64,000 nt of DNA from Daejeonella sp. H1SJ63 (GCF_029360775.1 NZ_JARKMZ010000042.1:57878-121877), one strand, 5' to 3'. Shown: positions 34,648 through 44,676, numbered from the stretch's first letter. The notes: generated from the sequence alone by a model not told the origin. Numbers and translations are program-made.

Positions 34648-35718
34648 ATGGAGCAGGACTTTAACAGACTTAATAATTTAGGTACTGATAATGAACCGAA
34701 GCCTGATCGTTCATTATGGTATATGGGCATTGGCCTTGGTCTGATTATTTTGATCATGGGTTATCTTACACTTTTTGTGGATGATGTTCACAGTCTTTTT
34801 TCCACCAAAGAAGAAGTTCCTACCTTTATACACGACAGGAATTCGGATGCTTTGATTGAGAATTCAAGCATGGATGATAGTGAGGTGCGTAGTTCACTGA
34901 TCAAATTTATTGAGGCTTTTTACACTGATCAGAGAAAGGGCTATTTTGATCCGCCAAGTTATTTTACTCCAATTACTCAAACCTATTATAATTACCACAA
35001 TCTTACTTATCAGCGTCTGAAGGACCTTCATTGGAAACGCTTGTCTGATATGAGAAACTTTAATCTCCAATGGATTGTATCCAGCCTTGAATATGAGCGT
35101 GTCGGGAATTTGCTGATAGCAAGCTACTGGACGAGTGTTAGCTATTTTCAGCCCTCAAGAAATCAGGATGTTTCAGCCGATATTAAAATAGAGATGACCG
35201 TTGATGAGGAGGGTAAAATACTTGCGTTAAGAGAGCTTGAGATTAAGAATCTGATCGAAACACGACGCTCTTATGATACAGCATCCTATGCTCAGAATCA
35301 GTCTGAGCAAACAGCAAACACGGCGTTAAGTAATCCTGAATCTCAGGCGGTTGCAGAAGAAAATGAGGCAGTTAGCGATGCAAGGTACGAGGGCAGGTTA
35401 TATGATCTTGGTAATGTTGAAAATGCACCTGAATTTCAGGGCGGCCAAAATGCATTGGCCAGATTTCTTGGTTCCCGGTTACGTTATCCTCCAAAAGCCA
35501 GACGAAAGAAAACTCAGGGGAAGGTTTTTATTAGTTTTATTGTTGAGAAAAATGGCTCACTCACTGATTTTAAAGTAATCAGAGGTATTGGAAATGGTTG
35601 TGATGAGGAAGCGATCAGAGTTTTAAAGTTAAGTCCGCCATGGAACCCGGGTTATGCGAATGGGAAACCTGTAAGAACTTCTTACACATTGCCGATCACT
35701 TTCCAGCTGGCCGATTAA
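34648..35718 (+). CDS. TonB-like energy transducer with a periplasmic insert domain
   Basis: 356 residues. One N-terminal membrane anchor (about 24-45) and a C-terminal TonB domain (about 265-355) with RLRYPPKARRKKTQGKVFISFIVEKNGSL and the ending YTLPITFQL. Between them is a folded-looking region (about 70-190) rich in Tyr and charged residues, followed by a Gln/Asn/Glu-rich stretch, in place of the classic Pro-rich spacer. ExbB/ExbD are not adjacent. It may energise a receptor or serve another envelope process. It ends 4 bases inside convergent mfd. Confidence 0.82.
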   Translation: MEQDFNRLNNLGTDNEPKPDRSLWYMGIGLGLIILIMGYLTLFVDDVHSLFSTKEEVPTFIHDRNSDALIENSSMDDSEVRSSLIKFIEAFYTDQRKGYFDPPSYFTPITQTYYNYHNLTYQRLKDLHWKRLSDMRNFNLQWIVSSLEYERVGNLLIASYWTSVSYFQPSRNQDVSADIKIEMTVDEEGKILALRELEIKNLIETRRSYDTASYAQNQSEQTANTALSNPESQAVAEENEAVSDARYEGRLYDLGNVENAPEFQGGQNALARFLGSRLRYPPKARRKKTQGKVFISFIVEKNGSLTDFKVIRGIGNGCDEEAIRVLKLSPPWNPGYANGKPVRTSYTLPITFQLAD

Positions 35719-38700
35719 GAAACTTGTTCCAGCGCCATTTCCTGAAGAAAATCAATTGCTGTATCCAATGAGTTAACATGCTCGATGGCAAGCCTCAGGG
35801 TATTTTTTACTTCTTTGAGGTTACTGATGCCCGGATGTGTCTGCATGAATTGAAGCACACGCCCAAATTGTTCGGATTCATAATAGGGTGATTGCTTATT
35901 AGCGATGAAATATCCTCTGAGAACTCCTTTTTTAAATGATATCTTCTCGAATCCTATCATTTTACCCAGATTTTGAAGCCTCCAGGTATCAATCAATTCA
36001 GTAACCTGAGGCGGCACCGGACCAAACCTGTCGGCCAGTTTTTGTCTGAAGGTATCAAGTTCTGTTTCGTCCTGAATATTCGAAAGTTCTGTGTACAGAT
36101 TATAGCGTTCGGCGATATTGGTTACGTATTCATCCGGAATCATTACCTCCAGGTCGGTATCCACATGGGTAAAGGAGATGAAAGGTCTTGGTTTCTCATC
36201 TTTGAACAGATTTTTGAATTCGTCATCTTTTAGTTCCTGGATGGCTTCATCGAGAATTTTGTGATACATTTCAAAACCGATTTCAGCGATGAACCCGCTT
36301 TGTTCGGCACCCAGAAGGTTACCGCTTCCGCGAATATCCAGATCGCGCATCGCCACATTAAAGCCGCTGCCCAGATCAGAGAATTCCTCGATCGCACTGA
36401 GGCGTTTTCTGGCTTCGGTGGTTAGAGTGGATAATGGCGGACTGAGCAGGTAGCAGAAAGCTTTTTTATTGGATCTTCCTACACGTCCGCGCATCTGGTG
36501 CAAATCACTAAGACCGAACATATGCGCATGGTTGATCAGGATAGTATTTGCATTGGCAATATCCAATCCGGCTTCAATAATTGTTGTAGCAACCAGAACA
36601 TCGTATTCGCCGCTGACAAATTTAAGCATCACATCTTCGAGGGCATCACCTTCCAGTTGTCCGTGTGCAATTCCTATTCTTGCCCTCGGAACCAGGGTAT
36701 TGATCAGTCCGCCCAGTTGCATCAGATCCTGAACCCTGTTATGTATGAAGAAGACCTGACCGCCTCGGTCGATCTCGAATTCTACAGCCTCCTTGATTAA
36801 TTTTTCATTGAATACATGCAGTTCAGTAACTACCGGCTGCCGGTTTGGCGGAGGCGTGCTGATAATGCTCAGGTCGCGTGCACCCATCAGTGAAAAATGC
36901 AGTGTTCTTGGTATTGGAGTAGCTGTAAGTGTCAGAGTATCAACATTTGCCCTGAATTGTTTCAGCTTTTCTTTAACACTTACCCCGAATTTTTGCTCCT
37001 CATCAATAATCAGCAATCCAAGATCTTTGAATTTAACATCCTTACTTACAATCCGGTGAGTACCTATAACGATATCAATTTTCCCATCTGCCAGCTTTTG
37101 CAGGGTTTCTTTCACCTGTTTTGCCGATTTAAACCGGTTGATATAGTCAATGTTACATGGAAACTCAGCAAGCCTGGAGCTGAAAGTTTTATAATGCTGT
37201 AATGCAAGAATGGTTGTTGGAACCAGTATGGCAACCTGTTTGCTGTCAGTTACCGCCTTAAATGCCGCACGTATTGCAATCTCGGTTTTACCGAATCCCA
37301 CATCACCGCAAACAAGCCTGTCCATAGGATGCGGTGATTCCATATCTTTCTTTACATCGGCTGTAGCTTTGATCTGATCAGGAGTATCTTCATAAATGAA
37401 AGAGGCCTCCAGTTCGGTCTGCAGATAGGTATCAGGCATGAAGGCATTACCCGTTTGGGCTTTTCTGATTGCATAGAGTTTAATCAGGTCGCGGGCAATA
37501 TCCTTAACTTTTTTTTTTGTAGTTTTCTTCAGCTTCTCCCAGGTATCTGTTCCGAGTTTGTTCATTTTAGGAACAGTACCCTCTTTACCTGAGTATTTTG
37601 AAATTCTGTTCAGTGAATTGATATTCACATAAAGAAGATCATTATCTGCGTAAACCAGACGGATCATTTCCTGCGATCTGCCATTCACATCTACTTTTTC
37701 AAGACCGGCATATTTCCCGATACCATGGTCAATATGCGTAATAAAATCGCCCGGCTTCAGCTCGCGGAGCTCTTTAAGTGTAATTGCCTGGCTACGGATA
37801 TATCCCTTCTTTAATTTGTACTTATAGTATCGGTCAAAGATTTGATGATCAGTATAGCAAGCCAGTTTCTGTCCCCCGTCAATAAAGCCTTCCCTCAATG
37901 AAAGGTGAACCGGCTTAAACTGTACGCCGGCATTTAAATCATCAAAAATGCTGTAAAGACGTTCAATCTGTTTGGTTGAATCTGTGAAAATGAGATTTTC
38001 AATTCCTGCTTTTTCATTCTCTTTAAAGTTATGAATGAGCAGATTGAAATCTTTATTGAATGAAGGCTGAGGTTTAATATCGAATGCGATGCTTTCATCT
38101 GCCTGATAAAAGAACTGTTTCCCAAACTCAATCAGATCAAAATCCTTAAGCTGATCAGCCAGCATTTTTTCATCAGTAAAATTGAATTTCGGATCAATCC
38201 ACTGAGGGTTCTCCTCTTTATCTTTTGCCGGAAGGGCCTTCCAGAATTCTACAGCTTTTTTATATCCGCTTTTTACAATATCAAGCGTAAACTCCACATC
38301 TTTAAACCACAACATGCTGTCGTTATCAATGTACTCAAGCAGGGAAATGTTATGGTCTGTCAGGAATTTCGATTGTACATTCGGTACAATCGTGATGCTT
38401 TTTACCTGTTCAACAGAAAGCTGATCTTCTATTTCAAAAGTTCTTATACTTTCAATATAATCAGCAAAAAATTCAATCCTGTAAGGAAGGTCATGAGAAA
38501 AAGAGAAGATATCAACGATGCCGCCACGAATCGAGAATTGTCCGGGTTCATATACAAAATCAACCCGTTCAAAATCATATTCAATCAGAAATTCATTAAT
38601 GAAGTCGATACTGAGCTTATTCCCAACAGCAATTTCCAGAGTGTTTTTTTCCAGCGCATTCCGGTCTATCACTTTTTCTGCCAGTGCTTCAGGATAAGTT

Positions 38701-39068
38701 ACGATGATCTTTCCGTATTCACTACTATGATTAAGCTCATTTAAAACTTCAGCACGCTGCAATACATTGCTGCTGTCGATCTGTGTAAACTCAAATGCTT
38801 TTCTGAAGGAAGATGGGAAGAAGAGAATTTCTTTTTCAAACAGATTTTCCAGGTCACTGAGAAAATAGGCTGCTTCTTCCCGCTCAGGAAGAACGAAGAC
38901 CATGTGCCTGTGCAGTAAAAAATACGCAGCTGTAGCAATGACCGAATCGCTGGATCCGACAAGTCCCTTCAGATGTACCCGTTTTTTTTTGCCTGTATTG
39001 AGGCTCGCCGCCAGAATGGCAATGCGGGGGTCCGTTTTATACTGATTTAAAATATCCCGAATGTTCAC
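35715..39068 (-). CDS. mfd: Transcription-repair coupling factor
   Basis: 1117 residues, standard length. UvrB-like N-terminal module, RNA-polymerase interaction domain (HIDHGIGKYAGL and following), superfamily 2 helicase with Walker A GDVGFGKTE, IIDEEQKFGV as the DEEQ box, LTATPIPRTL, and GRVGRSNKKAFCY motif VI, then a C-terminal TRCF domain. It displaces stalled RNA polymerase and recruits UvrA. Converges on the TonB-like gene with a 4-base stop overlap. Confidence 0.97.
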   Translation of the reverse strand: MNIRDILNQYKTDPRIAILAASLNTGKKKRVHLKGLVGSSDSVIATAAYFLLHRHMVFVLPEREEAAYFLSDLENLFEKEILFFPSSFRKAFEFTQIDSSNVLQRAEVLNELNHSSEYGKIIVTYPEALAEKVIDRNALEKNTLEIAVGNKLSIDFINEFLIEYDFERVDFVYEPGQFSIRGGIVDIFSFSHDLPYRIEFFADYIESIRTFEIEDQLSVEQVKSITIVPNVQSKFLTDHNISLLEYIDNDSMLWFKDVEFTLDIVKSGYKKAVEFWKALPAKDKEENPQWIDPKFNFTDEKMLADQLKDFDLIEFGKQFFYQADESIAFDIKPQPSFNKDFNLLIHNFKENEKAGIENLIFTDSTKQIERLYSIFDDLNAGVQFKPVHLSLREGFIDGGQKLACYTDHQIFDRYYKYKLKKGYIRSQAITLKELRELKPGDFITHIDHGIGKYAGLEKVDVNGRSQEMIRLVYADNDLLYVNINSLNRISKYSGKEGTVPKMNKLGTDTWEKLKKTTKKKVKDIARDLIKLYAIRKAQTGNAFMPDTYLQTELEASFIYEDTPDQIKATADVKKDMESPHPMDRLVCGDVGFGKTEIAIRAAFKAVTDSKQVAILVPTTILALQHYKTFSSRLAEFPCNIDYINRFKSAKQVKETLQKLADGKIDIVIGTHRIVSKDVKFKDLGLLIIDEEQKFGVSVKEKLKQFRANVDTLTLTATPIPRTLHFSLMGARDLSIISTPPPNRQPVVTELHVFNEKLIKEAVEFEIDRGGQVFFIHNRVQDLMQLGGLINTLVPRARIGIAHGQLEGDALEDVMLKFVSGEYDVLVATTIIEAGLDIANANTILINHAHMFGLSDLHQMRGRVGRSNKKAFCYLLSPPLSTLTTEARKRLSAIEEFSDLGSGFNVAMRDLDIRGSGNLLGAEQSGFIAEIGFEMYHKILDEAIQELKDDEFKNLFKDEKPRPFISFTHVDTDLEVMIPDEYVTNIAERYNLYTELSNIQDETELDTFRQKLADRFGPVPPQVTELIDTWRLQNLGKMIGFEKISFKKGVLRGYFIANKQSPYYESEQFGRVLQFMQTHPGISNLKEVKNTLRLAIEHVNSLDTAIDFLQEMALEQVS

Positions 39069-39084
39069 GCCCTGAATTTCAAAG

Positions 39085-39092
39085 CAAATATA
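39085..39092 (-). promoter_or_regulatory. Candidate -7 element for mfd
   Basis: Minus-strand TATATTTG matches TAnnTTTG, 17 bases before the mfd ATG. Confidence 0.4.
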
Positions 39093-39196
39093 CGCTTAAA
39101 AGCACTAATATGCATCAGAGAGCTAAAATGGACTTTGGGCAATATTTCATATATTTAAATTAGACAAAAAGGGTTCAAAATTAATCGGGAAAATTC

Positions 39197-39496
39197 GTGA
39201 TTTATTCTTTTATAAAAGGCTTTCCTGTTGAATTGTTCTTATGGACAGGGGGGCTTTTGTTATTTGCCTTTACCAGATCAGGGTCAGATCACTATACACT
39301 TTGCCCTTTAGATAACCTGGGGATTAGCTGGTGTCCCGGTTGCGGACTTGGCCGTTCGATCAGGTATTTTTTTCAGGGCGAGTTTCAGGCTTCATTCAGC
39401 CGGCATTGGTTTGGTATTCCGGCCACTTTCATACTGATTTACAGGATTATAGAATTGATTAATAATTTATTAAATTTAAATACATCAAAAAGATAA
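39197..39496 (+). CDS. DUF2752 small membrane protein
   Basis: 99 residues, starting at GTG 39197 because no in-frame ATG precedes the first helix. Two hydrophobic segments flank the family motif CPLDNLGISWCPGCGLGRS, with Cys residues that could bind metal or form disulfides. Members are small inner-membrane proteins of unknown role. It is followed after 4 bases by a TM2 gene, a pairing I recall as common in Bacteroidota. Confidence 0.85.
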   Translation: MIYSFIKGFPVELFLWTGGLLLFAFTRSGSDHYTLCPLDNLGISWCPGCGLGRSIRYFFQGEFQASFSRHWFGIPATFILIYRIIELINNLLNLNTSKR

Positions 39497-39500
39497 CAAC

Positions 39501-39860
39501 ATGGAAAGAGACCCTTTGATTCACTTAAAAGGGCTGAGTCCCGAAGAATATTCCTATTTGCAACAGGTTATGAGCGGAATGAATGAGCGTCAAAAGCAGG
39601 GGTTTGTTATGTTTTACTCCGGCAGACGTAAGGATCCTCAGGAAATTCTTCTTTTTACCTTACTTGGATTTTTGGGTTTGGCAGGTATTCAGCGGTTTAT
39701 TACAGGGCAGCTTGGAATGGGCATTTTGTATATTTTAACAGTAGGATTGTGTTTTATCGGAACTATTGTTGACATTATTAATCACAGGTCTATTACTTTT
39801 GAATATAATCGTAAAGCAGCAAATGAAAGTGCTGAGCTGGTAAGAATGATGCCGAAATAA
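39501..39860 (+). CDS. TM2 domain protein
   Basis: 119 residues. A charged N-terminal region (1-45) precedes two closely spaced helices: LLFTLLGFLGLAGIQRFITG and GILYILTVGLCFIGTIVDI, the TM2 pattern with GIQRFYxG-like turn. Function unknown. Lies between DUF2752 and DUF2905 genes. Confidence 0.85.
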   Translation: MERDPLIHLKGLSPEEYSYLQQVMSGMNERQKQGFVMFYSGRRKDPQEILLFTLLGFLGLAGIQRFITGQLGMGILYILTVGLCFIGTIVDIINHRSITFEYNRKAANESAELVRMMPK

Positions 39861-39878
39861 TAACCCATTTAATAATTA

Positions 39879-40106
39879 ATGACTACTACTACCGGTAAGG
39901 TGCTGATAATGGCGGGTATAATTATCCTTCTTTTCGGCATTCTGATTTATTTTTTTCATGATAAACTAAGCTGGATTGGTAATCTTCCCGGCGATATCAG
40001 GATTACCCGGCCTGGCTTCAGTTTTTACATGCCAATTACCAGCATGATTCTTTTAAGTGTTTTGATCAGCCTTTTAGCCAGAATTTGGAGCTGGCTGAAC
40101 TTATAG
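39879..40106 (+). CDS. DUF2905 small membrane protein
   Basis: 75 residues with two hydrophobic helices (about 6-26 and 50-70) separated by the family motif LPGDIRITRPGFSFYMPI. Short inner-membrane protein of unknown function, third in a row of such genes and 13 bases before the Nif3-like gene. Confidence 0.85.
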   Translation: MTTTTGKVLIMAGIIILLFGILIYFFHDKLSWIGNLPGDIRITRPGFSFYMPITSMILLSVLISLLARIWSWLNL

Positions 40107-40119
40107 GGTATCTTTGTCT

Positions 40120-41217
40120 ATGAAATTAAGAGAACTTACATCCTTTCTTGAATCCATTGCACCTCCGGCATATCAGGAAGACTATGATAATTCCGGACTG
40201 ATTGTCGGTTATCAGGATATGGAAATCAAAGGTGCCCTTATTTCACTCGATTGTACTGAATCAATTATTGATGAAGCCATAGAACATGGCCTGAATCTGA
40301 TTATTTCACATCATCCCATTGTTTTTAAAGGACTTAAGAAGTTTAACGGGAAGAACTATGTAGAGAGGGTGGTGATTAAGGCGATTAAGCATGATATTGC
40401 CATTTTTGCTATTCATACCAATCTGGATCATGTTTCGGAAGGCGTAAACAGAAAAATATGTGATAAACTCGGAGTTCAGAATTGCCGTATTCTGAGTCCC
40501 AAATCCGGAATTCTCAGAAAGGTTGTAACGTTCAGTCCTTTGGAAAGTGCAGAAATGGTAAGGAAAGCTATGTTTGCTGCGGGGGCGGGCCATATAGGTA
40601 ATTACTCAGAGTGCAGCTTTAACGCTGATGGCATAGGAACATTTAAAGCGATGGAAGGAACCGATCCTTTTGTAGGTGAAATAGGAAAGCAGCATCTGGA
40701 GCAGGAAGTGAGGATAGAAATGATTTACCCGGCTTATCTGGAGAAGAAAATTCTGGCTGCAATGCATGAAGTACACCCCTATGAAGAAGTTGCTTACGAT
40801 CTTTATACCCTTAATAATTTATTTAGTGAGGTGGGCTCGGGTATGATCGGTAGCCTGGAAAGCGACAGAGATGAGCTTGATTTTTTAAATTTTATAAAAG
40901 AAAAGCTTGGCGCTAAAGTGATCAGGCATACTGCATTGAGGTCTAAAAAGATACGCAGAGTGGCTGTTTGCGGGGGATCGGGAAGTTTTCTCCTGCAAAA
41001 TGCAATCAGCGCCGGAGCAGATATTTTTATTACCGCCGACTTTAAATATCATGAGTTTTTTGATGCGGAAGGAAAATTAATCATTGCAGATGTCGGACAT
41101 TTTGAAAGTGAGCAGTTTACACAGGAATTATTGTTGGAATTAATTACAGAAAATTTTCCTAACTTTGCCCTCCGTTTAACAATACAGAACACAAACCCCG
41201 TAAATTACTTGATTTAA
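40120..41217 (+). CDS. Nif3-like dinuclear metal centre protein
   Basis: 365 residues from ATG 40120 (an upstream TTG at 40114 is less likely). Metal-binding His/Asp/Glu occur in LIISHHPIVFKG, HTNLDHVSEGVN and, at the C-terminus, ADVGHFESE. The central insert (about 130-235) is the PII-like domain present in longer members such as YqfO. Family members form hexameric rings; a GTP-cyclohydrolase type 2 label is based on homology and is not established here. The stop overlaps the next start (TAATG). Confidence 0.92.
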   Translation: MKLRELTSFLESIAPPAYQEDYDNSGLIVGYQDMEIKGALISLDCTESIIDEAIEHGLNLIISHHPIVFKGLKKFNGKNYVERVVIKAIKHDIAIFAIHTNLDHVSEGVNRKICDKLGVQNCRILSPKSGILRKVVTFSPLESAEMVRKAMFAAGAGHIGNYSECSFNADGIGTFKAMEGTDPFVGEIGKQHLEQEVRIEMIYPAYLEKKILAAMHEVHPYEEVAYDLYTLNNLFSEVGSGMIGSLESDRDELDFLNFIKEKLGAKVIRHTALRSKKIRRVAVCGGSGSFLLQNAISAGADIFITADFKYHEFFDAEGKLIIADVGHFESEQFTQELLLELITENFPNFALRLTIQNTNPVNYLI

Positions 41218-41963
41218 TGGAACAATCAGTAGAAGATAAATTAAAGGCATTATTCGAGCTTCAGACCCTTCACACACAGATCGACAAGATCCGTCAGACA
41301 AGGGGAGAGCTTCCTATGGAAGTTGCTGACCTTGAAGATGAGGTTGCAGGTTTAGAAACCCGTATTCAGAAAATAAAAGCAGAGCTTGATGAACTTGAGG
41401 ATTCTATTGTAACCCGCAAGAATATGATCAAGGAGGCATTAGCTGCCACCAAGAAATATGAAGCTCAGTTGAATGAAGTTAAAAATAACCGTGAGTATGA
41501 TGCGATCTCCAAAGAGATTGAAATTCAGGGTTTAGAAGTTCAGGTTTCTGAGAAGAAGATTAAAGAGTATTCGTTTGAAATTCAGAATAAGACAGAGATT
41601 TACGAAAAGGCATTAGCAAATATTACTGAGCGTAAGAATGATCTTGATCTGAAAAAGGCTGAGCTGGATACAATTACTGCAGAAACTCAAAAGGAAGAAG
41701 CAAGTATCCTCGAAAAGGCTGAGGTTGCTGAGAAACATATCGAAGAACGTTTATTAACAGCTTATCACCGTCTTCGCAAGAATGCTAAAAACGGATTGGC
41801 AGTTGTAACTATTCAGCGTGATTCATGTTCAGGCTGTTTCAACCAGATTCCTCCACAGAGACAACTGGATATCCGTCAGCGTAAGCGTATTATTGTTTGC
41901 GAGCATTGCGGACGTATTCTTGTTGATGAAGGCTTCGCATTAGAAGAAACTCCTGCATTATAA
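41217..41963 (+). CDS. Coiled-coil protein with C-terminal zinc ribbon (CT398/DUF164 type)
   Basis: 248 residues. Residues about 5-185 form a long antiparallel coiled coil rich in Glu/Lys. The C-terminal C4 zinc ribbon uses Cys204, Cys207, Cys228 and Cys231 (CSGC and CEHC). Soluble. In other bacteria relatives bind RNA or type III secretion/RpoN partners; the role here is unknown. One-base overlap with the Nif3-like gene indicates an operon, closed by the terminator at 41984-42016. Confidence 0.88.
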   Translation: MEQSVEDKLKALFELQTLHTQIDKIRQTRGELPMEVADLEDEVAGLETRIQKIKAELDELEDSIVTRKNMIKEALAATKKYEAQLNEVKNNREYDAISKEIEIQGLEVQVSEKKIKEYSFEIQNKTEIYEKALANITERKNDLDLKKAELDTITAETQKEEASILEKAEVAEKHIEERLLTAYHRLRKNAKNGLAVVTIQRDSCSGCFNQIPPQRQLDIRQRKRIIVCEHCGRILVDEGFALEETPAL

Positions 41964-41983
41964 TCAGGGATTAAAAAAAATCG

Positions 41984-42016
41984 AAAAGCGATCAGGGTTC
42001 TGGTCGCTTTTTTTTT
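41984..42016 (+). terminator. Rho-independent terminator after the zinc-ribbon gene
   Basis: AAAGCGATC / GGTCGCTTT stem with one G-U wobble, loop of about 7, followed by a run of T. Confidence 0.88.
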
Positions 42017-42040
42017 GACCTAATACCTTATTTTTGCTGA

Positions 42041-43513
42041 ATGGTAAAATATAGATTTTTGATCTTATTAGGGTGCTTGCTGATCTCTAAGGTTTCTTAT
42101 GCAAAATTTGATTTCAATGCCAATTGTATCAGAGCTTATGAGAATATATTGTCTTTGAAACTTAGCACGGCACGTATACTTATCAATGCTGAGAAAAGAA
42201 AGAACCCAACTAATGCAATACCATATCTTCTGGATAATTATGTTGACTACTTCAATCTGATGACTACTGAAAATGAATCTGATTTTGAGCGGCTTAAGGA
42301 TAGTAAGAATCAAATATTAAAGAGGATAGAAAAAGATGATAAAAGTTCGCCGTACTATCTTTATTCATTGGCTGAAATAAACCTTCAGCTTGCGATATGC
42401 CGCGGCAAGGCAAAGGAGTATTTTACCGCAGCCATTGAAATTAACAGAGCCTATAATTTATTTCAGGAAAATGCCAGAAAGTTTCCGGAGTTTCTTCCTA
42501 ATCAGAAGGGTCTGGGTATGATCAATGCAGCACTGGGTACATTGCCTGATGCTTTGAAAAAGTTGTTCGGAATTCGTGGTGATACCAGAACCGGTATGAG
42601 AATGCTTGAAAGTCTTGTTGAAAGGCTGCCGGCTTCAGCTTATTCTCATTTTTATGACGAGACTGTGTTCTACCTTTCTATCATTCAAACGGATATTGTA
42701 ATTGATACGGCAAACTTTGCTAAGATTATTAAAAATACTGATAGAATGGATAGGGAAAGTCTCCTGAGAACATACCTAAGAGCTTATGCCGCTTTAAAAT
42801 CAGGGAATAGCAAAAGGACACTGGAAGAATTGAGTAAGAGACCTACTGAACCTTATTATCAAAGCTATCCTTATCTTGATTATTTGAGCGGGATGGCAAA
42901 AATGCAAAATCTTGACCCCTCCGCAACTTTAAGTTTTAATAATTACCTCAAAAATTACAAAGGGGTTAATTTAATTAAGGATACCTATTTGCGTCTTGCC
43001 TGGCTTGAATTGCTGAGATCTAATACAAAAGCTTATTATAGTTACACTGATGCAGTAAAGGAGAAAGGTTATGATATAGATTGGAGAGATGTACAGGCAA
43101 TCCGTGAAGTAAATTATCCGGCTCCGGATATTAGTTTACTCAAAGCAAGATTACTATCTGATGGTGGTAATTATGAAAGAGCTCTTTCTCAGCTATCCGG
43201 GAAAAGTACAGAAGATTTCAAGCTATTTAGAGATAAGATTGAATTTAATTATCGTTTGGGCCGTATCTACGACCTCAGTTCCAGAGAAGAGCAGGCATTG
43301 AAATACTATCAGCAGGCAATTGATCTCGGCAAAAATGAACCTTATTCTTTTGCTTCAAATGCTGCGCTCTGGTCAGGAATGATTTATGAAAATATTAAGA
43401 ATAAGAACAGGGCAAAGATTTATTTTAATCTTGCAATAAATATGAAAGACCATGATTTCGAGAACAGTATCGAACACAGGGCCAAAGAGGGTTTAAAACG
43501 ACTTGGGAATTAG
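42041..43513 (+). CDS. Exported TPR protein
   Basis: 490 residues with a signal peptide (MVKYRFLILLGCLLI to SYAK). The rest is helical with several tetratricopeptide-like units, clearest near 415-485 (YNYRLGRIYDLSSREEQALKYYQQAIDLG and following, in TPR register). Probably periplasmic and a scaffold for protein-protein contacts. No catalytic motif seen. It converges with the KAS III gene 11 bases away. Confidence 0.75.
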   Translation: MVKYRFLILLGCLLISKVSYAKFDFNANCIRAYENILSLKLSTARILINAEKRKNPTNAIPYLLDNYVDYFNLMTTENESDFERLKDSKNQILKRIEKDDKSSPYYLYSLAEINLQLAICRGKAKEYFTAAIEINRAYNLFQENARKFPEFLPNQKGLGMINAALGTLPDALKKLFGIRGDTRTGMRMLESLVERLPASAYSHFYDETVFYLSIIQTDIVIDTANFAKIIKNTDRMDRESLLRTYLRAYAALKSGNSKRTLEELSKRPTEPYYQSYPYLDYLSGMAKMQNLDPSATLSFNNYLKNYKGVNLIKDTYLRLAWLELLRSNTKAYYSYTDAVKEKGYDIDWRDVQAIREVNYPAPDISLLKARLLSDGGNYERALSQLSGKSTEDFKLFRDKIEFNYRLGRIYDLSSREEQALKYYQQAIDLGKNEPYSFASNAALWSGMIYENIKNKNRAKIYFNLAINMKDHDFENSIEHRAKEGLKRLGN

Positions 43514-43524
43514 GTTATCTCTTG

Positions 43525-44601
43525 TTAAAACTGATAAACCATTGCATTAATATTCATTCCGGCACCCACAGAGGCAAATACTACTCTGTCTCCTTTTTTG
43601 ATTTGATGATCTTTCATTCTGTGTTTAAGGATCATATCAAGCAGTGTTGGGACCGTGGCCACAGAGCTGTTTCCAAACTTTGCAATAGTCATAGGCATTA
43701 CCTCTAATGGAGCATCTTTTATCCCATAAAGTTTAAATAGTCTTTTAAGGATAGCCTCATCCATTTTACCATTTGCCTGATGAACCAGTACCTTTTTTAC
43801 ATCATTTATAGATGTAGCAGATTTTTCCAATGCCTGCTGAATTACCAGAGGCACGTTTTTCAGTGCGTATTCATAAATCTTACGGCCATCCATTTTGATG
43901 AACTTTTCATCGGAAACCAGATCGGGATTGCTCGATTTACCTGAATATAAATAATAAGCTTCTTCAGAAGTATGGGTTTGGGTTTTATGAGCTAAAATAC
44001 CTTCAGCGCTGTTTTCCCGGCCTTCAAGTATACAGGCGCCTGCTCCATCAGAATAGATCATACTGTCTCTGTCATGCGGGTCAGTAACTCTTGATAAAGT
44101 TTCTGTTCCTATAATCAGAATGCGTTTTGCATCACCCGAACGTATAAAATAATCAGCCTGTATCATTCCCTGAAGCCATCCGGGGCATCCGAATGGCAGA
44201 TCGTAGGCTACACAATCAGGGTTCTTAATTCCAAGTTTATGTTTAATGCGTGATGCTACAGCGGGTAAAACATCGGCACGTGTACTGCCGGGGACGATAT
44301 CTCCGAAATTATGCGCTACGATGATATAGTCCAGGGATTCCGGGTCGATACCCGAGGTCTCAATGGCCTCTTTTCCGGCAAAATAACCTAAATCTGAGGC
44401 GCTATGCTCCTTATTTGCATAACGACGTTCCTCGATTTCTGTGATATCTTTAAATTTTTCTATTATCTCTTCATTTTCACGTGAAATGGGTTCTCCATTT
44501 TTTTCGTAAAAGCGATGTTCTAAAAAGTCTTTGTTTGAAATAATATTTCCGGGTACGAAACTACCCGTACCTGTAATTACAGACCTGATAATAATGCTCA
44601 T
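43525..44601 (-). CDS. Ketoacyl-ACP synthase III family protein (FabH-like)
   Basis: 358 residues. Thiolase-fold condensing enzyme with the catalytic triad Cys139 (DLPFGCPGW), His274 (VLVHQAN) and Asn311 (KFGNSSVATVP). It is longer than housekeeping FabH (about 317-330) with an expanded N-terminal region. FabH-type enzymes condense acyl-CoA with malonyl-ACP. No other fatty-acid or polyketide gene is nearby, so whether this is the housekeeping initiator or a specialised paralogue cannot be said. Confidence 0.87.
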   Translation of the reverse strand: MSIIIRSVITGTGSFVPGNIISNKDFLEHRFYEKNGEPISRENEEIIEKFKDITEIEERRYANKEHSASDLGYFAGKEAIETSGIDPESLDYIIVAHNFGDIVPGSTRADVLPAVASRIKHKLGIKNPDCVAYDLPFGCPGWLQGMIQADYFIRSGDAKRILIIGTETLSRVTDPHDRDSMIYSDGAGACILEGRENSAEGILAHKTQTHTSEEAYYLYSGKSSNPDLVSDEKFIKMDGRKIYEYALKNVPLVIQQALEKSATSINDVKKVLVHQANGKMDEAILKRLFKLYGIKDAPLEVMPMTIAKFGNSSVATVPTLLDMILKHRMKDHQIKKGDRVVFASVGAGMNINAMVYQF

Positions 44602-44676
44602 TAAAAGAAATTATACTGAATACTGTATTGGTTTACTGTATTAAAGGTACATATTCTTTTTAAGAAAAATAAAAAG

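Noticed and set aside
42029..42036. TATTTTTG as a promoter for the TPR gene
   Set aside because: Only 4 bases before the ATG, which would put the transcription start at or inside the coding sequence.
44471..44486. CACGTG-centred sequence resembling parS inside the KAS III gene
   Set aside because: Four mismatches to the 16-bp consensus and located in coding sequence.
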